Assembly: GCA_947455605.1 (NCBI GenBank)
Contig: CANGOX010000001.1
Coordinates: forward strand, 1 to 64,000
Direction: 5' to 3'
Source: Chitinophagaceae bacterium
GTDB taxonomy: Bacteria; Bacteroidota; Bacteroidia; Chitinophagales; Chitinophagaceae
Length of the DNA stretch: 64,000 nt
Of this stretch, positions 53,918-62,016 are shown in pieces. Position 1 is the first letter of the stretch. Each line of letters starts with the position of its first letter. Made by a program: the position numbers and the translations under genes. The notes beneath the pieces are model-generated. The model did no database searches and was not told the origin of the DNA. It worked only from the letters and a program-made list of their open reading frames with translations.

Positions 53918-55252
53918 ATGTCTAACGCTTATAATGCCATGACATTGATCATCCTATTGCTTGCTGTTCTTGGATTGGTGCTGCTGATCACCGCAGTAAA
54001 ACTTCATCCATTCATTGCATTTTTGATTGTATGTATCCTTACGGGGTTAAGCCGGGGGATGGAGATCAGTAAGATCGTTGTTTCCATTCAAAAAGGTATT
54101 GGCGACCTGATGGGGTCATTAATGATCATCTTATGCATCGGTGCCATGCTGGGTAAATTGGTTGCCGATAGCGGTGCGGCCAATAAGATTGCTTCGGGAT
54201 TGATCAAGGGATTTGGTGTGAAATATATTCAATGGGCCCTGGTACTCACAGCTTTTATTGTGGGCATCCCCTTATTTTATGGAGTAGGATTTGTATTGCT
54301 GATACCGCTGATCTTTGCGGTTGCCGAAAAATATAAGATCCCTGTTGTGTACCTGGGCCTGCCTACACTGGCAGCGCTTTCTGTAACTCATGGTTATCTC
54401 CCCCCCCATCCATCACCTGTGGCTTTAGCCCAGCAGTTTCATGCAGATATGGGAATGATCCTGTTCTATGGCATACTCATTGCCATTCCCGCTATTATCA
54501 TTGCTGGGCCCATATTTTCGGTTACACTAAAAAAGTATAATCCCAAACCGCTGGCAATTTTCGCAACACATACTGTGCCCGAAGCAGAACAGCCCGGTAT
54601 GTTGGCCAGTATGTTTGCCGCTTTTATGCCTGTTCTATTTATTGCTACAGATACGATTGTACGGATCCTTTTCCCTCAGAAAAATATAATTACGGATATC
54701 GTTCACACGTTTGGTGAACCTTCTATTGCCATGCTGGCTTCTTTGCTGATTGCAATTTATACACTGGGCATAAGGCAGAAGAAAAAGATCAAGACCATTA
54801 TGGCGCCTATGGGTGATGCGGTTAAGGATATTTCATCCATCCTGCTGATCATTTCCGGAGCTGGGGCTTTTAAACAGATCCTTACCGATACCCATATCAG
54901 CAGTGAACTGGTGCAGCCTCTAACCCATTTAGCGATACATCCTTTATTACTTGCCTGGACCATTGCGGCCATCATCCGCGTAAGTATCGGTTCGGCAACG
55001 GTAGCAGGTTTAACCGCTGCGGGTATCATGGCACCCATGATTGCAGCTTCGGGTGTGAACCCCGCTTTGATGGTTTTGTCTACCGGAGCCGGCAGTCTCA
55101 TGTTTTCGCATGTAAATGATCCGGGATTCTGGATGTTCAAAGAATATTTTAATCTTTCTGTGAGAGATACAATCAAAACATGGAGTATCATGGAAACCAT
55201 TGTTTCGGTTGTGGGATTGATCGGGGTTTTTATAATTGATTATTTTATATAA
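53918..55252 (+). CDS. GntP-family permease (gluconate/D-serine type)
   Basis: The 444-residue protein has about twelve hydrophobic segments and GntP signatures: GAMLGKLVADSGAANKIA (about 70-87), THGYLPPHPSPVALA (about 155-169), ISGAGAFKQIL and the C-terminal HVNDPGFWMFKEYF. GntP carriers import gluconate or related sugar acids, and a branch (DsdX) imports D-serine. The following genes favour an amino-acid-type substrate, which is inference. A -7-like TATCTTTA lies immediately before the ATG. It heads the run ridA-like, D-threonine-aldolase-like and M19 dipeptidase genes. Confidence 0.9.
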   Translation: MSNAYNAMTLIILLLAVLGLVLLITAVKLHPFIAFLIVCILTGLSRGMEISKIVVSIQKGIGDLMGSLMIILCIGAMLGKLVADSGAANKIASGLIKGFGVKYIQWALVLTAFIVGIPLFYGVGFVLLIPLIFAVAEKYKIPVVYLGLPTLAALSVTHGYLPPHPSPVALAQQFHADMGMILFYGILIAIPAIIIAGPIFSVTLKKYNPKPLAIFATHTVPEAEQPGMLASMFAAFMPVLFIATDTIVRILFPQKNIITDIVHTFGEPSIAMLASLLIAIYTLGIRQKKKIKTIMAPMGDAVKDISSILLIISGAGAFKQILTDTHISSELVQPLTHLAIHPLLLAWTIAAIIRVSIGSATVAGLTAAGIMAPMIAASGVNPALMVLSTGAGSLMFSHVNDPGFWMFKEYFNLSVRDTIKTWSIMETIVSVVGLIGVFIIDYFI

Positions 55253-55275
55253 TACCTGTTTCAACCGTGCATTTG

Positions 55276-55318
55276 GCCTCTTTGTGCAAATTGATTTCCC
55301 TCACAAAGGCACAAAGGC
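55276..55318. repeat. Inverted repeat M (CACAAAGG type), first junction of the D-amino-acid cluster
   Basis: GCCTCTTTGTG at 55276-55286 pairs imperfectly with the tandem CACAAAGGC/ACAAAGGC at 55302-55318. It is short and lies between the GntP and RidA genes. Confidence 0.6.
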
Positions 55319-55374
55319 TTGCTTTGATTCTGTTTATTTTAATACCTTAAGACCTCATAATTAATTTACATTGT

Positions 55375-55836
55375 ATGACTCCCGAAGAAAATTTCGCCAA
55401 ACTCGGCCTCGAACTGCCACCCGCACCTAAACCATTAGGCGTATATAAACCCTTATTGATCGATGGTAATCATTGCCTGGTATCCGGCCATGGAACGGTT
55501 AAGAACGACGGAGGTCTTATCATTGGCCGCGTTGGAAAAGACATGGATATGGATGAAGCCAAATTAGCCGCCAGACAGGTAGGTCTGGCTATCCTCGCCA
55601 CCATTAAAGCCAATCTCGGATCACTGGATAAAGTAAAACGGGTGATCAAAGTATTGGGTATGGTAAACTGTACAGCCGATTTTGAAAAACATCCTTATGT
55701 GATCAACGGCTGCAGCGAATTATTTGCAGCGGTTTGGGGACCTGATAATGGTGTAGGTGTAAGAAGTGCAGTAGGCATGGGTTCTTTGCCAAATAATATT
55801 CCGGTAGAGATCGAAGCCATGTTTGAACTGAACTAA
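55375..55836 (+). CDS. RidA/YjgF family protein
   Basis: The 153-residue protein belongs to the Rid superfamily, whose RidA members hydrolyse reactive 2-aminoacrylate and other enamines released by PLP-dependent Ser/Thr dehydratases. The catalytic-type Arg is in GVRSAVGMGSLP (about 130) and the Glu pair in VEIEAMFEL. The longer form with an N-terminal extension matches the UK114-like subgroup that often sits in catabolic operons. Placement just before a D-serine/D-threonine PLP enzyme fits enamine clearance. Confidence 0.88.
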   Translation: MTPEENFAKLGLELPPAPKPLGVYKPLLIDGNHCLVSGHGTVKNDGGLIIGRVGKDMDMDEAKLAARQVGLAILATIKANLGSLDKVKRVIKVLGMVNCTADFEKHPYVINGCSELFAAVWGPDNGVGVRSAVGMGSLPNNIPVEIEAMFELN

Positions 55837-55850
55837 TCAGTGAAAAAATA

Positions 55851-55903
55851 ATAGTTAAAAGTTAATAATGACTTTTAACTATTCGCTATCAACTTTTAAC
55901 TAC
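55851..55903. repeat. Inverted repeat N (GTTAAAA heptamers), second junction of the cluster
   Basis: ATAGTTAAAAGT (55851-55862) pairs perfectly with 55871-55882, and a further ACTTTTAAC copy follows at 55892. It lies between the RidA and D-threonine-aldolase-like genes and ends 6 nt before the start codon of the latter. Confidence 0.8.
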
Positions 55904-55908
55904 ACTCC

Positions 55909-57009
55909 ATGGATTGGTATCAAATAAAAAATGTTGAAAAAATAGATTCTCCCTCTCTCATCGTTTACCCCGAAAGAGTAAATGAAAATATAGACCGGTT
56001 TTTACAGATGGCCGGTGGGGCTGAAAATGTTCGTCCGCATGTAAAGACCAATAAAATGGCCGAAGTCTGTTCACTGATGATGCTGGCCGGTATCAATAAA
56101 TTCAAATGCGCCACCATTGCAGAAGCAGAAATGCTGGGCATGGTTAAAGCACCGGATGTATTACTTGCTCATCAGCCGGTTGGCCCCAAACAGGAAAGAT
56201 TAATGAAACTGGTCACAACATTTCCGGCTACCCATTTTTCCTGCATCATTGATAATTTTTCAACCGCCAAAGAACTGTCTGATTTATTTACTGCAAAAGG
56301 ACAATATATTGAAGCTTATATCGATTTAAATATCGGCATGAACCGTTCGGGTATTATACCGGAAAACGCATTACAGCTATTTATTGATTCTCAATCATTG
56401 TCGGGTATCCGCATCATAGGCTTACATGCTTATGATGGCCATATCCGCGATACAGATGTAGTAACCCGCAACCAACGTTCAGACGAAGCTTTTGCCAGCG
56501 TAGAAAAATTGAAAACGGCTATTGAATCCATTGCAGGAAGAAATATGCAGATCGTGATCGGCGGTTCTCCTTCTTTCCCAACGCATACCAAACGCAAAGG
56601 TGTTCATTATAGTCCGGGTACTTTTGTATTCTGGGATTGGGGCTACAAACATATTGTTCCCGATGAGCCTTTTGAATATGCCGCATTGGTGATCACAAGA
56701 ATTATTTCTGTGATCGATGAACAAACCGTTTGTACAGATCTGGGACATAAATCCGTTGCCGCCGAAAATCCTTTACCCCGTGTTCATTTTCTAAATGCAG
56801 CCGATGCTTCACCCATTTCTCAGAGCGAAGAACATCTCGTTTTAAAATTCCCCGGTAAACATCATTGGAAAGTTGGTGACGTGTTGTATGGTGTACCTGT
56901 GCATATTTGTCCTACGGTGGCCTTATATGATACAGCAGTTATTGTAGAAGACAATGAAGTAGTAGACAACTGGAAAGTGATTGCCCGGGCAAGAAAAATT
57001 ACCATCTAA
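55909..57009 (+). CDS. D-threonine aldolase/D-serine dehydratase-like PLP enzyme
   Basis: The 366-residue fold-type III PLP enzyme has an N-terminal alanine-racemase-like barrel (about 1-240) with the PLP lysine in HVKTNKMAEV (about 44-53). The C-terminal DSD-type domain has a likely metal site HICPTVALYD (about 335). The family cleaves D-threonine to glycine and acetaldehyde or dehydrates D-serine to pyruvate, the latter through an enamine that RidA handles. Which reaction occurs cannot be decided from sequence alone. It sits between ridA-like and dipeptidase genes, each junction marked by a repeat. Confidence 0.88.
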   Translation: MDWYQIKNVEKIDSPSLIVYPERVNENIDRFLQMAGGAENVRPHVKTNKMAEVCSLMMLAGINKFKCATIAEAEMLGMVKAPDVLLAHQPVGPKQERLMKLVTTFPATHFSCIIDNFSTAKELSDLFTAKGQYIEAYIDLNIGMNRSGIIPENALQLFIDSQSLSGIRIIGLHAYDGHIRDTDVVTRNQRSDEAFASVEKLKTAIESIAGRNMQIVIGGSPSFPTHTKRKGVHYSPGTFVFWDWGYKHIVPDEPFEYAALVITRIISVIDEQTVCTDLGHKSVAAENPLPRVHFLNAADASPISQSEEHLVLKFPGKHHWKVGDVLYGVPVHICPTVALYDTAVIVEDNEVVDNWKVIARARKITI

Positions 57010-57018
57010 CGCTGCGTC

Positions 57019-57089
57019 AACTCTGCCCCTCTTTGCCTCTGCGGTGAATGAATTCAATATCACCGCAGAGTCGCAGAGAGCAGAGAGTT
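57019..57089. repeat. Inverted repeat O (GCAGAG type), third junction of the cluster
   Basis: Arms 57019-57047 and 57060-57089 have perfectly paired inner (CTCTGCGGTGA/TCACCGCAGAG) and outer (AACTCT/AGAGTT) ends, with a less matched middle. The loop is 12 nt. Units of CAGAG type repeat every 7-10 nt. Confidence 0.8.
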
Positions 57090-57111
57090 TTCGCAGAGAA
57101 AAAATATACGA

Positions 57112-58182
57112 ATGTTCATCATCGACGCCCATCTCGACCTTAGCATGAATGCCATGGAATGGAACCGCGATCTGCGGCTACCGGTTCATGCCATACGTGA
57201 AACAGAGATAGGAATGACGGATAAACCCGATCGTGGCAGCGGCACTGTTGCTTTCCCCGAATTACGAAAAGGAAATATCGGATTGGTTGTGGCAACCCAA
57301 ATAGGTCGTGTCGTAAAACCCGGTGGTACTTACAAAGGATGGCATTCCCCCGAACAGGCATGGGCACAAACACAGGGCCAATTGCAATGGTATCGGTCCA
57401 TGGAAGAAGTGGGTGAAATGATACAGATCTGCAACCTTGACCAACTCGAAAAACATCTCACACTTTGGAGTGACGAATCTACCCATGATAAAAAACCAAT
57501 AGGTTATATTTTAAGTTTAGAGGGTGCCGATTCATTGATCACCGTTGATCACCTGCATCGTGCCTTTGCATATGGTTTGCGTGCGGTAGGCCCGGGTCAT
57601 TATGGTCCTGGCCGATATGCCAACGGAACCGATGCTACGGGAAGATTGAATCAGATGGGCAAGGATTTACTGAAAGAAATGGAACAACTAAACATGATCC
57701 TTGATGCCACCCATTTGTGTGATGATGCTTTCTGGGATGCCATGGAATTGTTTAACGGAACCGTATGGGCCAGTCATAATAATTGTCGTGCTTTGGTTGA
57801 TCATAACCGACAGTTTAGTGATGAGATGATCAAGGCTCTCATACAAAAAGATGCCGTGATCGGTGGATCACTTGATGCATGGATGATGGTTCCGGGTTGG
57901 CAAAAAAAAATATCACAGCCCAAAGAAATGGATTGTGATCTGGAAAAAATGATCAATCATATGGATCATATCTGCCAACTGGCAGGCAATACCAACCATA
58001 TCGGCATCGGCACCGACCTCGATGGAGCTTACGGAAAAGAACAATGCCCCTATGATCTCGAAACAATTGCCGATATGCAGAAAGTACCGGCATTACTACA
58101 AAAAAGGGGCTATACTGCTGCCGACTGTGAAAAGATCATGCACGGAAACTGGCTGCGCTTATTAAGAAACACCTGGCACTAA
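57112..58182 (+). CDS. Membrane-dipeptidase family protein (peptidase M19)
   Basis: The 356-residue metal-dependent amidohydrolase has visible binuclear zinc ligands: His-x-Asp in DAHLDLS (about 5-11), Glu in LSLEGAD (about 139-145), and His in LDATHLC and WASHNNC. A C-terminal Asp lies in GIGTDLDGAYG. M19 enzymes cleave dipeptides including those with C-terminal D-residues. There is no signal peptide, so it is predicted to be cytoplasmic. Location after a D-amino-acid PLP enzyme and beside an LD-carboxypeptidase suggests use of wall-derived or D-containing peptides. Confidence 0.9.
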   Translation: MFIIDAHLDLSMNAMEWNRDLRLPVHAIRETEIGMTDKPDRGSGTVAFPELRKGNIGLVVATQIGRVVKPGGTYKGWHSPEQAWAQTQGQLQWYRSMEEVGEMIQICNLDQLEKHLTLWSDESTHDKKPIGYILSLEGADSLITVDHLHRAFAYGLRAVGPGHYGPGRYANGTDATGRLNQMGKDLLKEMEQLNMILDATHLCDDAFWDAMELFNGTVWASHNNCRALVDHNRQFSDEMIKALIQKDAVIGGSLDAWMMVPGWQKKISQPKEMDCDLEKMINHMDHICQLAGNTNHIGIGTDLDGAYGKEQCPYDLETIADMQKVPALLQKRGYTAADCEKIMHGNWLRLLRNTWH

Positions 58183-58187
58183 GGCTG

Positions 58188-58296
58188 TTAACCTCTATTC
58201 CTTCGTGTTCTCTGTATTGAAAAAAATGATCGTAGTACTCCGAAATAATATTTTTTTTCAACACAGAGCACACAGAGATCGGGAGTTAATCAGAGG
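58188..58296. repeat. Inverted repeat P (CACAGAG type), last junction of the cluster
   Basis: Left arm 58188-58226 and right arm 58251-58296 pair imperfectly, with matching poly-A/poly-T next to GTATTG/CAACAC. The right arm, with CAACACAGAG and a GGGAGTTA block, resembles that of repeat I at 34621. It lies between the converging dipeptidase and LD-carboxypeptidase genes and could terminate both. It covers the carboxypeptidase stop. Confidence 0.78.
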
Positions 58297-59206
58297 GGTT
58301 TACTTCTTTCAGGGTTACCTTGTTTTTGGTAACACTCAGGTGATGCTTCACCCCAACTTTTAAAGCATAATTATTCTTATCATGACTTACCGGAAAATCA
58401 AAACAAACCGGGTAGCCATATTCTTCCACATGAGAGTGAATGATCGAAAACACATCTGAGCCAAAAGGCGTGGTCGTATCCTTCATTTCGGTGAAGCCAC
58501 CAATCACCAGTCCGGCAAGGTTTTGCAGCATTCCGCTTCTTTTCAGTTGTATCATCATGCGGTCAACATTGTAAATGTATTCGCCCACATCTTCCAGAAA
58601 CAGGATCCTCCCTTTTGTTTTAAAGGAAGACAAGCTGCCTACCAGATGTGCCACCAAAGAAAGATTACCGCCGATCAATTCTCCTTCTGCTTTACCCAAT
58701 CTGTTCAATTGATTGGATGCACATGCATAGTTGGCACTCATCCCTTTCAATGCCTTTCGTAAAGACTGAACATATTCTTCCGCGTATTCTCCATCATTAA
58801 AAGCCGCTGCCATCGGCGCATGCAGGGTTGCGATATTGAATTGTTGATACACGTGCGCATGCAAAACTGTGATATCACTAAACCCGATCAGCCATTTCGG
58901 ATGTTTTTTGAATTGCTTAAAGTTAAGCCCGTCAATGATCCGGCTCATCCCATAACCACCGCGGCCACAGAGGATGGCTTTTACTTCTTTATCATCCAGC
59001 ATAGCCTGCATATCGGCCAGGCGCTCTGCATCTGTACCGGAAAAATAATGGAACTGGTTACCTAAAGTTTTCCCGGTTTTAACCTGATAGCCCCATTCCT
59101 GTAAAACACCAATACAGGTTTCTGCTTTGTCTTTTGGCATATAACCAGATGGGCAAACGATACCTATCATATCGCCTTTTTTGAGGTAGGGAGGGATCTT
59201 GATCAT
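58286..59206 (-). CDS. LD-carboxypeptidase (S66, LdcA-like)
   Basis: From the ATG at 59206 (MIKIPPYLKKGDMIGIVCPSG) this is 306 residues. Catalytic elements of S66 are present: Ser in LIGFSDITVLH (about 108-118), GGNLSLVAHLVGS, Glu in FLEDVGEYIYN and His in FPVSHDKNNY near the C-terminus. The enzyme removes D-Ala from L,D-linked tetrapeptides during murein recycling. A longer frame to 59344 overlaps the metG promoter and adds 46 non-conserved residues. It converges on the M19 dipeptidase gene, whose activity could follow in muropeptide breakdown. Confidence 0.9.
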   Translation of the reverse strand: MIKIPPYLKKGDMIGIVCPSGYMPKDKAETCIGVLQEWGYQVKTGKTLGNQFHYFSGTDAERLADMQAMLDDKEVKAILCGRGGYGMSRIIDGLNFKQFKKHPKWLIGFSDITVLHAHVYQQFNIATLHAPMAAAFNDGEYAEEYVQSLRKALKGMSANYACASNQLNRLGKAEGELIGGNLSLVAHLVGSLSSFKTKGRILFLEDVGEYIYNVDRMMIQLKRSGMLQNLAGLVIGGFTEMKDTTTPFGSDVFSIIHSHVEEYGYPVCFDFPVSHDKNNYALKVGVKHHLSVTKNKVTLKEVNPSD

Positions 59207-59283
59207 ACGCAATATTACTGAACTGTATTTATATGCCGTTAACGGCAGAAAACCATTGCCGGTAAAGGGCTTGGGGGCCATAA

Positions 59284-59313
59284 TTGCCTTCTTACAAGGA
59301 TTGCTTACTTTTG
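59284..59313 (+). promoter_or_regulatory. Promoter of metG
   Basis: TTG at 59284-59286, exactly 19 nt, then TACTTTTG at 59306-59313. The ATG follows at 59344, giving a leader of about 25-30 nt. Confidence 0.65.
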
Positions 59314-59343
59314 CAGACTTTCCAAACAAGGAATAACTAAACA

Positions 59344-61491
59344 ATGAAGCAACCCAAACGATATTTAATTACCTCAGCCCTTCCCTATGCCAATGGGCTG
59401 AAACATATTGGTCACCTGGCAGGCGCATACCTGCCTGCTGACATTTATGTACGCTACCTGAAAGCCCAGAAAAGGGATGTGGTATTTGTATGCGGCAGTG
59501 ATGAACATGGCACTGCCATTCCTATCCAGGCCACCAAGGAAGGAACCACCGCCCGTGCCATCATTGATAAGTATCACCCCATCATGAAGCAGAATTTTAA
59601 GGACCTGGGAATCGATTTCGATATCTATCACCGCACCAGCGATCCTTTACACCATGAAACCGCAAAGGAGTTCTTTACCAAACTGAATGATAACGGCGAT
59701 CTTGAAATAAAAGAGACAGAACAATATTTTGATGAACAGGCCAATAGTTTTCTGGCCGATCGTTATATCAAAGGCACTTGTCCTAATTGCTCCTACGATA
59801 GTGCTTATGGCGATCAGTGTGAGCGTTGTGGTAAGAGTTTGAGTCCGGATGAATTGATCAATCCGGTAAGTACCTTAAGTGGTAACAAACCGATTAAAAA
59901 ATCTACGAAACATTGGTACCTGCCCCTGAACAGGCATGAAGATTTTCTGCGCGACTGGATTTTAAAAGAGCATGCCAATGATTGGCGAAGTACGGTAGTA
60001 GGGCAATGTAAAAGCTGGATCGATGGTGGCCTTCAACCCCGCGCCGTAACACGTGACCTTGATTGGGGTGTAACCCTGCCCGAATCGGTTGACGGTGGTA
60101 AGGGCAAAGTATTATATGTATGGTTTGATGCCCCTGTCGGATATATCAGTGCTACCAAACAATGGGCATTGAATAATGATAAGGACTGGAAACCCTACTG
60201 GCAGGATAAAGACACCAAGCTGGTTCATTTTATTGGTAAGGATAATATTGTATTCCATTGCATCATCTTCCCTATCATGCTGAAACTGCATGGAGATATT
60301 TTGCCGGATAATGTGCCTGCCAATGAGTTTATGAATTTAGAAGGAGATAAGATGAGCACCAGCCGCAACTGGAAAGTGGAGATGCAGGATTATGTGGATG
60401 ATTTCATCAACAAAGAAAATGGCGGAAGCCAGATGGCGGATGTATTGCGTTACTATTTAACCCTGATCGCACCCGAAACCAAAGACAGTGAATTTACCTG
60501 GCAGGGATTTCAGGATGCGAATAACAGTGAGCTGGTAAGCATCTTTGGAAACTTTGTAAACCGTTCATTGGTATTGATGCACAAGCTCTGCAAAGGCAAA
60601 GTACCCCCTCTGCATGCAGAAGCATTGACCGATCTTGACAGAACGGTTGTTGCTGATATACAGGCAGCCAAAGAAAAAGTAGAAGCGCTTCTTGAACAGT
60701 ATAAATTCCGTGATGCCTTATTTGAAGTGATCAACCTGGCAAGAACAGGTAATCAATACATGCAGAAGAAAGAACCCTGGATCGTTGTGAAACAATTGAG
60801 TGAAGATGGACAACCTACTGCTGAAGCACAGGCATCGATTGATAATACATTACATATCTGTTTACAGTTATGTGCCAACCTGGCTGTGCTGATCAATCCT
60901 TTCCTTCCTTTCACTGCCAGAAAAATGTGTTACCTGATGAAGGTGGTGGATAAAATGCTGGATTGGGAAAATGCGGGTAAAATGAAATTATTGAGTACCG
61001 GATATTCACTTCGTCCGCCTGAATTATTGTTCAGGAAGATCGAAGACAGTGAGATTGCGGAACAATTAGAAAAATTAAAAGCGGCGGTCGTGAATCGTGA
61101 AGCGTCAGTTGTTAGTAAAGACAGTACTATGGAAGAGATCAATCCAAAATTTGCTGATGTAAAATCAGAGATCGTATTTGATGATTTTGCAAAGATCGAC
61201 CTGCGGGTAGGTAAGATCATAAGTGCAGAGAAAGTTGAAAAAGCCGATAAGCTATTAAAACTTTCCGTAGACCTTGGATTTGAAACCAGAACCATTGTAT
61301 CAGGGATTGCCCTGCACTTCAAACCCGAAGACATTGTTGGCAAACAGGTTACGGTTGTGGTAAACCTTGCCCCTCGCAAAATGCGCGGCATTGAAAGCAA
61401 TGGTATGATCTTAATGGCAGAGGATGCCAATGGAAAGCTTCATTTTATGAATCCGGAAGCAGAGATCAATCCGGGAGCCGGGGTTAGCTAG
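59344..61491 (+). CDS. metG: Methionyl-tRNA synthetase with C-terminal tRNA-binding domain
   Basis: The 715-residue class I synthetase charges tRNA-Met. The HIGH element reads HIGHLAGAYL (about 19-28), and the zinc knuckle has CPNCSYDSAYGDQCERC (about 145-161). The KMSKS element reads KMSTS (about 338) and an anticodon-binding helical domain follows. The C-terminal EMAP/Arc1p-like domain (about 605-715, FAKIDLRVGKI) improves tRNA affinity. The linker at about 582-591 is encoded by a short heptamer arm (VVNREASVV). The start is supported by an upstream promoter. Confidence 0.96.
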   Translation: MKQPKRYLITSALPYANGLKHIGHLAGAYLPADIYVRYLKAQKRDVVFVCGSDEHGTAIPIQATKEGTTARAIIDKYHPIMKQNFKDLGIDFDIYHRTSDPLHHETAKEFFTKLNDNGDLEIKETEQYFDEQANSFLADRYIKGTCPNCSYDSAYGDQCERCGKSLSPDELINPVSTLSGNKPIKKSTKHWYLPLNRHEDFLRDWILKEHANDWRSTVVGQCKSWIDGGLQPRAVTRDLDWGVTLPESVDGGKGKVLYVWFDAPVGYISATKQWALNNDKDWKPYWQDKDTKLVHFIGKDNIVFHCIIFPIMLKLHGDILPDNVPANEFMNLEGDKMSTSRNWKVEMQDYVDDFINKENGGSQMADVLRYYLTLIAPETKDSEFTWQGFQDANNSELVSIFGNFVNRSLVLMHKLCKGKVPPLHAEALTDLDRTVVADIQAAKEKVEALLEQYKFRDALFEVINLARTGNQYMQKKEPWIVVKQLSEDGQPTAEAQASIDNTLHICLQLCANLAVLINPFLPFTARKMCYLMKVVDKMLDWENAGKMKLLSTGYSLRPPELLFRKIEDSEIAEQLEKLKAAVVNREASVVSKDSTMEEINPKFADVKSEIVFDDFAKIDLRVGKIISAEKVEKADKLLKLSVDLGFETRTIVSGIALHFKPEDIVGKQVTVVVNLAPRKMRGIESNGMILMAEDANGKLHFMNPEAEINPGAGVS
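61090..61117. repeat. Short heptamer arm V inside the metG linker
   Basis: GTGAATC, GTGAAGC, GTCAGTT, GTTAGTA are four 7-nt units in one phase. The first two nearly equal the units of repeat F at 29464. No inverted partner is evident nearby, so this may be a decayed copy or chance. Confidence 0.5.
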
Positions 61492-61497
61492 ATATAG

Positions 61498-61585
61498 GCT
61501 GAATGCAGAACGCTAAACGCCAAACGCTTTTACTAAGCATCAGGCGTTTTGCGTTTTGCATTTTGCGTTTAGCGTTCTGCGTTTA
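61498..61585. repeat. Heptamer-armed inverted repeat Q (GCTAAAC/GCGTTTT units)
   Basis: The left arm 61498-61532 reads GCTGAAT, GCAGAAC, GCTAAAC, GCCAAAC, GCTTTTA. The right arm 61544-61585 has six units (GCGTTTT, GCGTTTT, GCATTTT, GCGTTTA, GCGTTCT, GCGTTTA). It lies between the converging metG and DUF779 genes. The unit family resembles those at 6431, 14882 and 37536. Confidence 0.9.
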
Positions 61586-61587
61586 GC

Positions 61588-61962
61588 TTATTCATTCATT
61601 TTTTCTAAAAGAGCATTCTCCTCTTCAGTAAATAATCGCGACTGTATAAAAAATCTGACTCCCAAAGGGATTTCCAAAGAGAAACTGCTTCCTCTACCTG
61701 GTGTTACATCCAATATCAGTTGCGTATGTTTCCAATAGGTAAACTGATCAGCTGACATATAAAATTTACAGCCGGATACTTCACCAAGGCAAACATCATT
61801 GCCACCGATCTTAAATTCACCTTCTGTAAAACACATAGGCTGTGATCCATCGCAACAACCGCCACTCTGATGAAACATGAGTGGTCCGTTCTTTTGTTTT
61901 AACAACCCAATAAGATCAAGGGCTTTGGAGGTTGCAATAATTCTTTGTACTTCCATATTCAT
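61588..61962 (-). CDS. DUF779 family protein
   Basis: The 124-residue protein has the DUF779 signature: HQSGGCCDGSQPMCF (about 31-45), GGNDVCLGEVSGCKFYM (about 53-69) and TPGRGSSFSLE. Several Cys could bind a metal or a cofactor. The family is regularly found next to ExaC/AcoD-type aldehyde dehydrogenases, as here, but its role is not established. It is 55 nt downstream of the aldehyde dehydrogenase gene, with a strong palindrome between. Start at 61962 or 61956. Confidence 0.88.
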   Translation of the reverse strand: MNMEVQRIIATSKALDLIGLLKQKNGPLMFHQSGGCCDGSQPMCFTEGEFKIGGNDVCLGEVSGCKFYMSADQFTYWKHTQLILDVTPGRGSSFSLEIPLGVRFFIQSRLFTEEENALLEKMNE

Positions 61963-61973
61963 TCAATAAAAAG

Positions 61974-62001
61974 AAAAACGGCGGAATATTCCGCCGTTTT
62001 T
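61974..62001 (-). terminator. Perfect palindrome between aldehyde dehydrogenase and DUF779 genes
   Basis: The 28-nt palindrome AAAAACGGCGGAAT/ATTCCGCCGTTTTT lies 15 nt past the aldehyde dehydrogenase stop. It should terminate or partly attenuate transcription, lowering DUF779 expression relative to the dehydrogenase. Confidence 0.8.
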
Positions 62002-62016
62002 GATAAGGGTTGCAAG

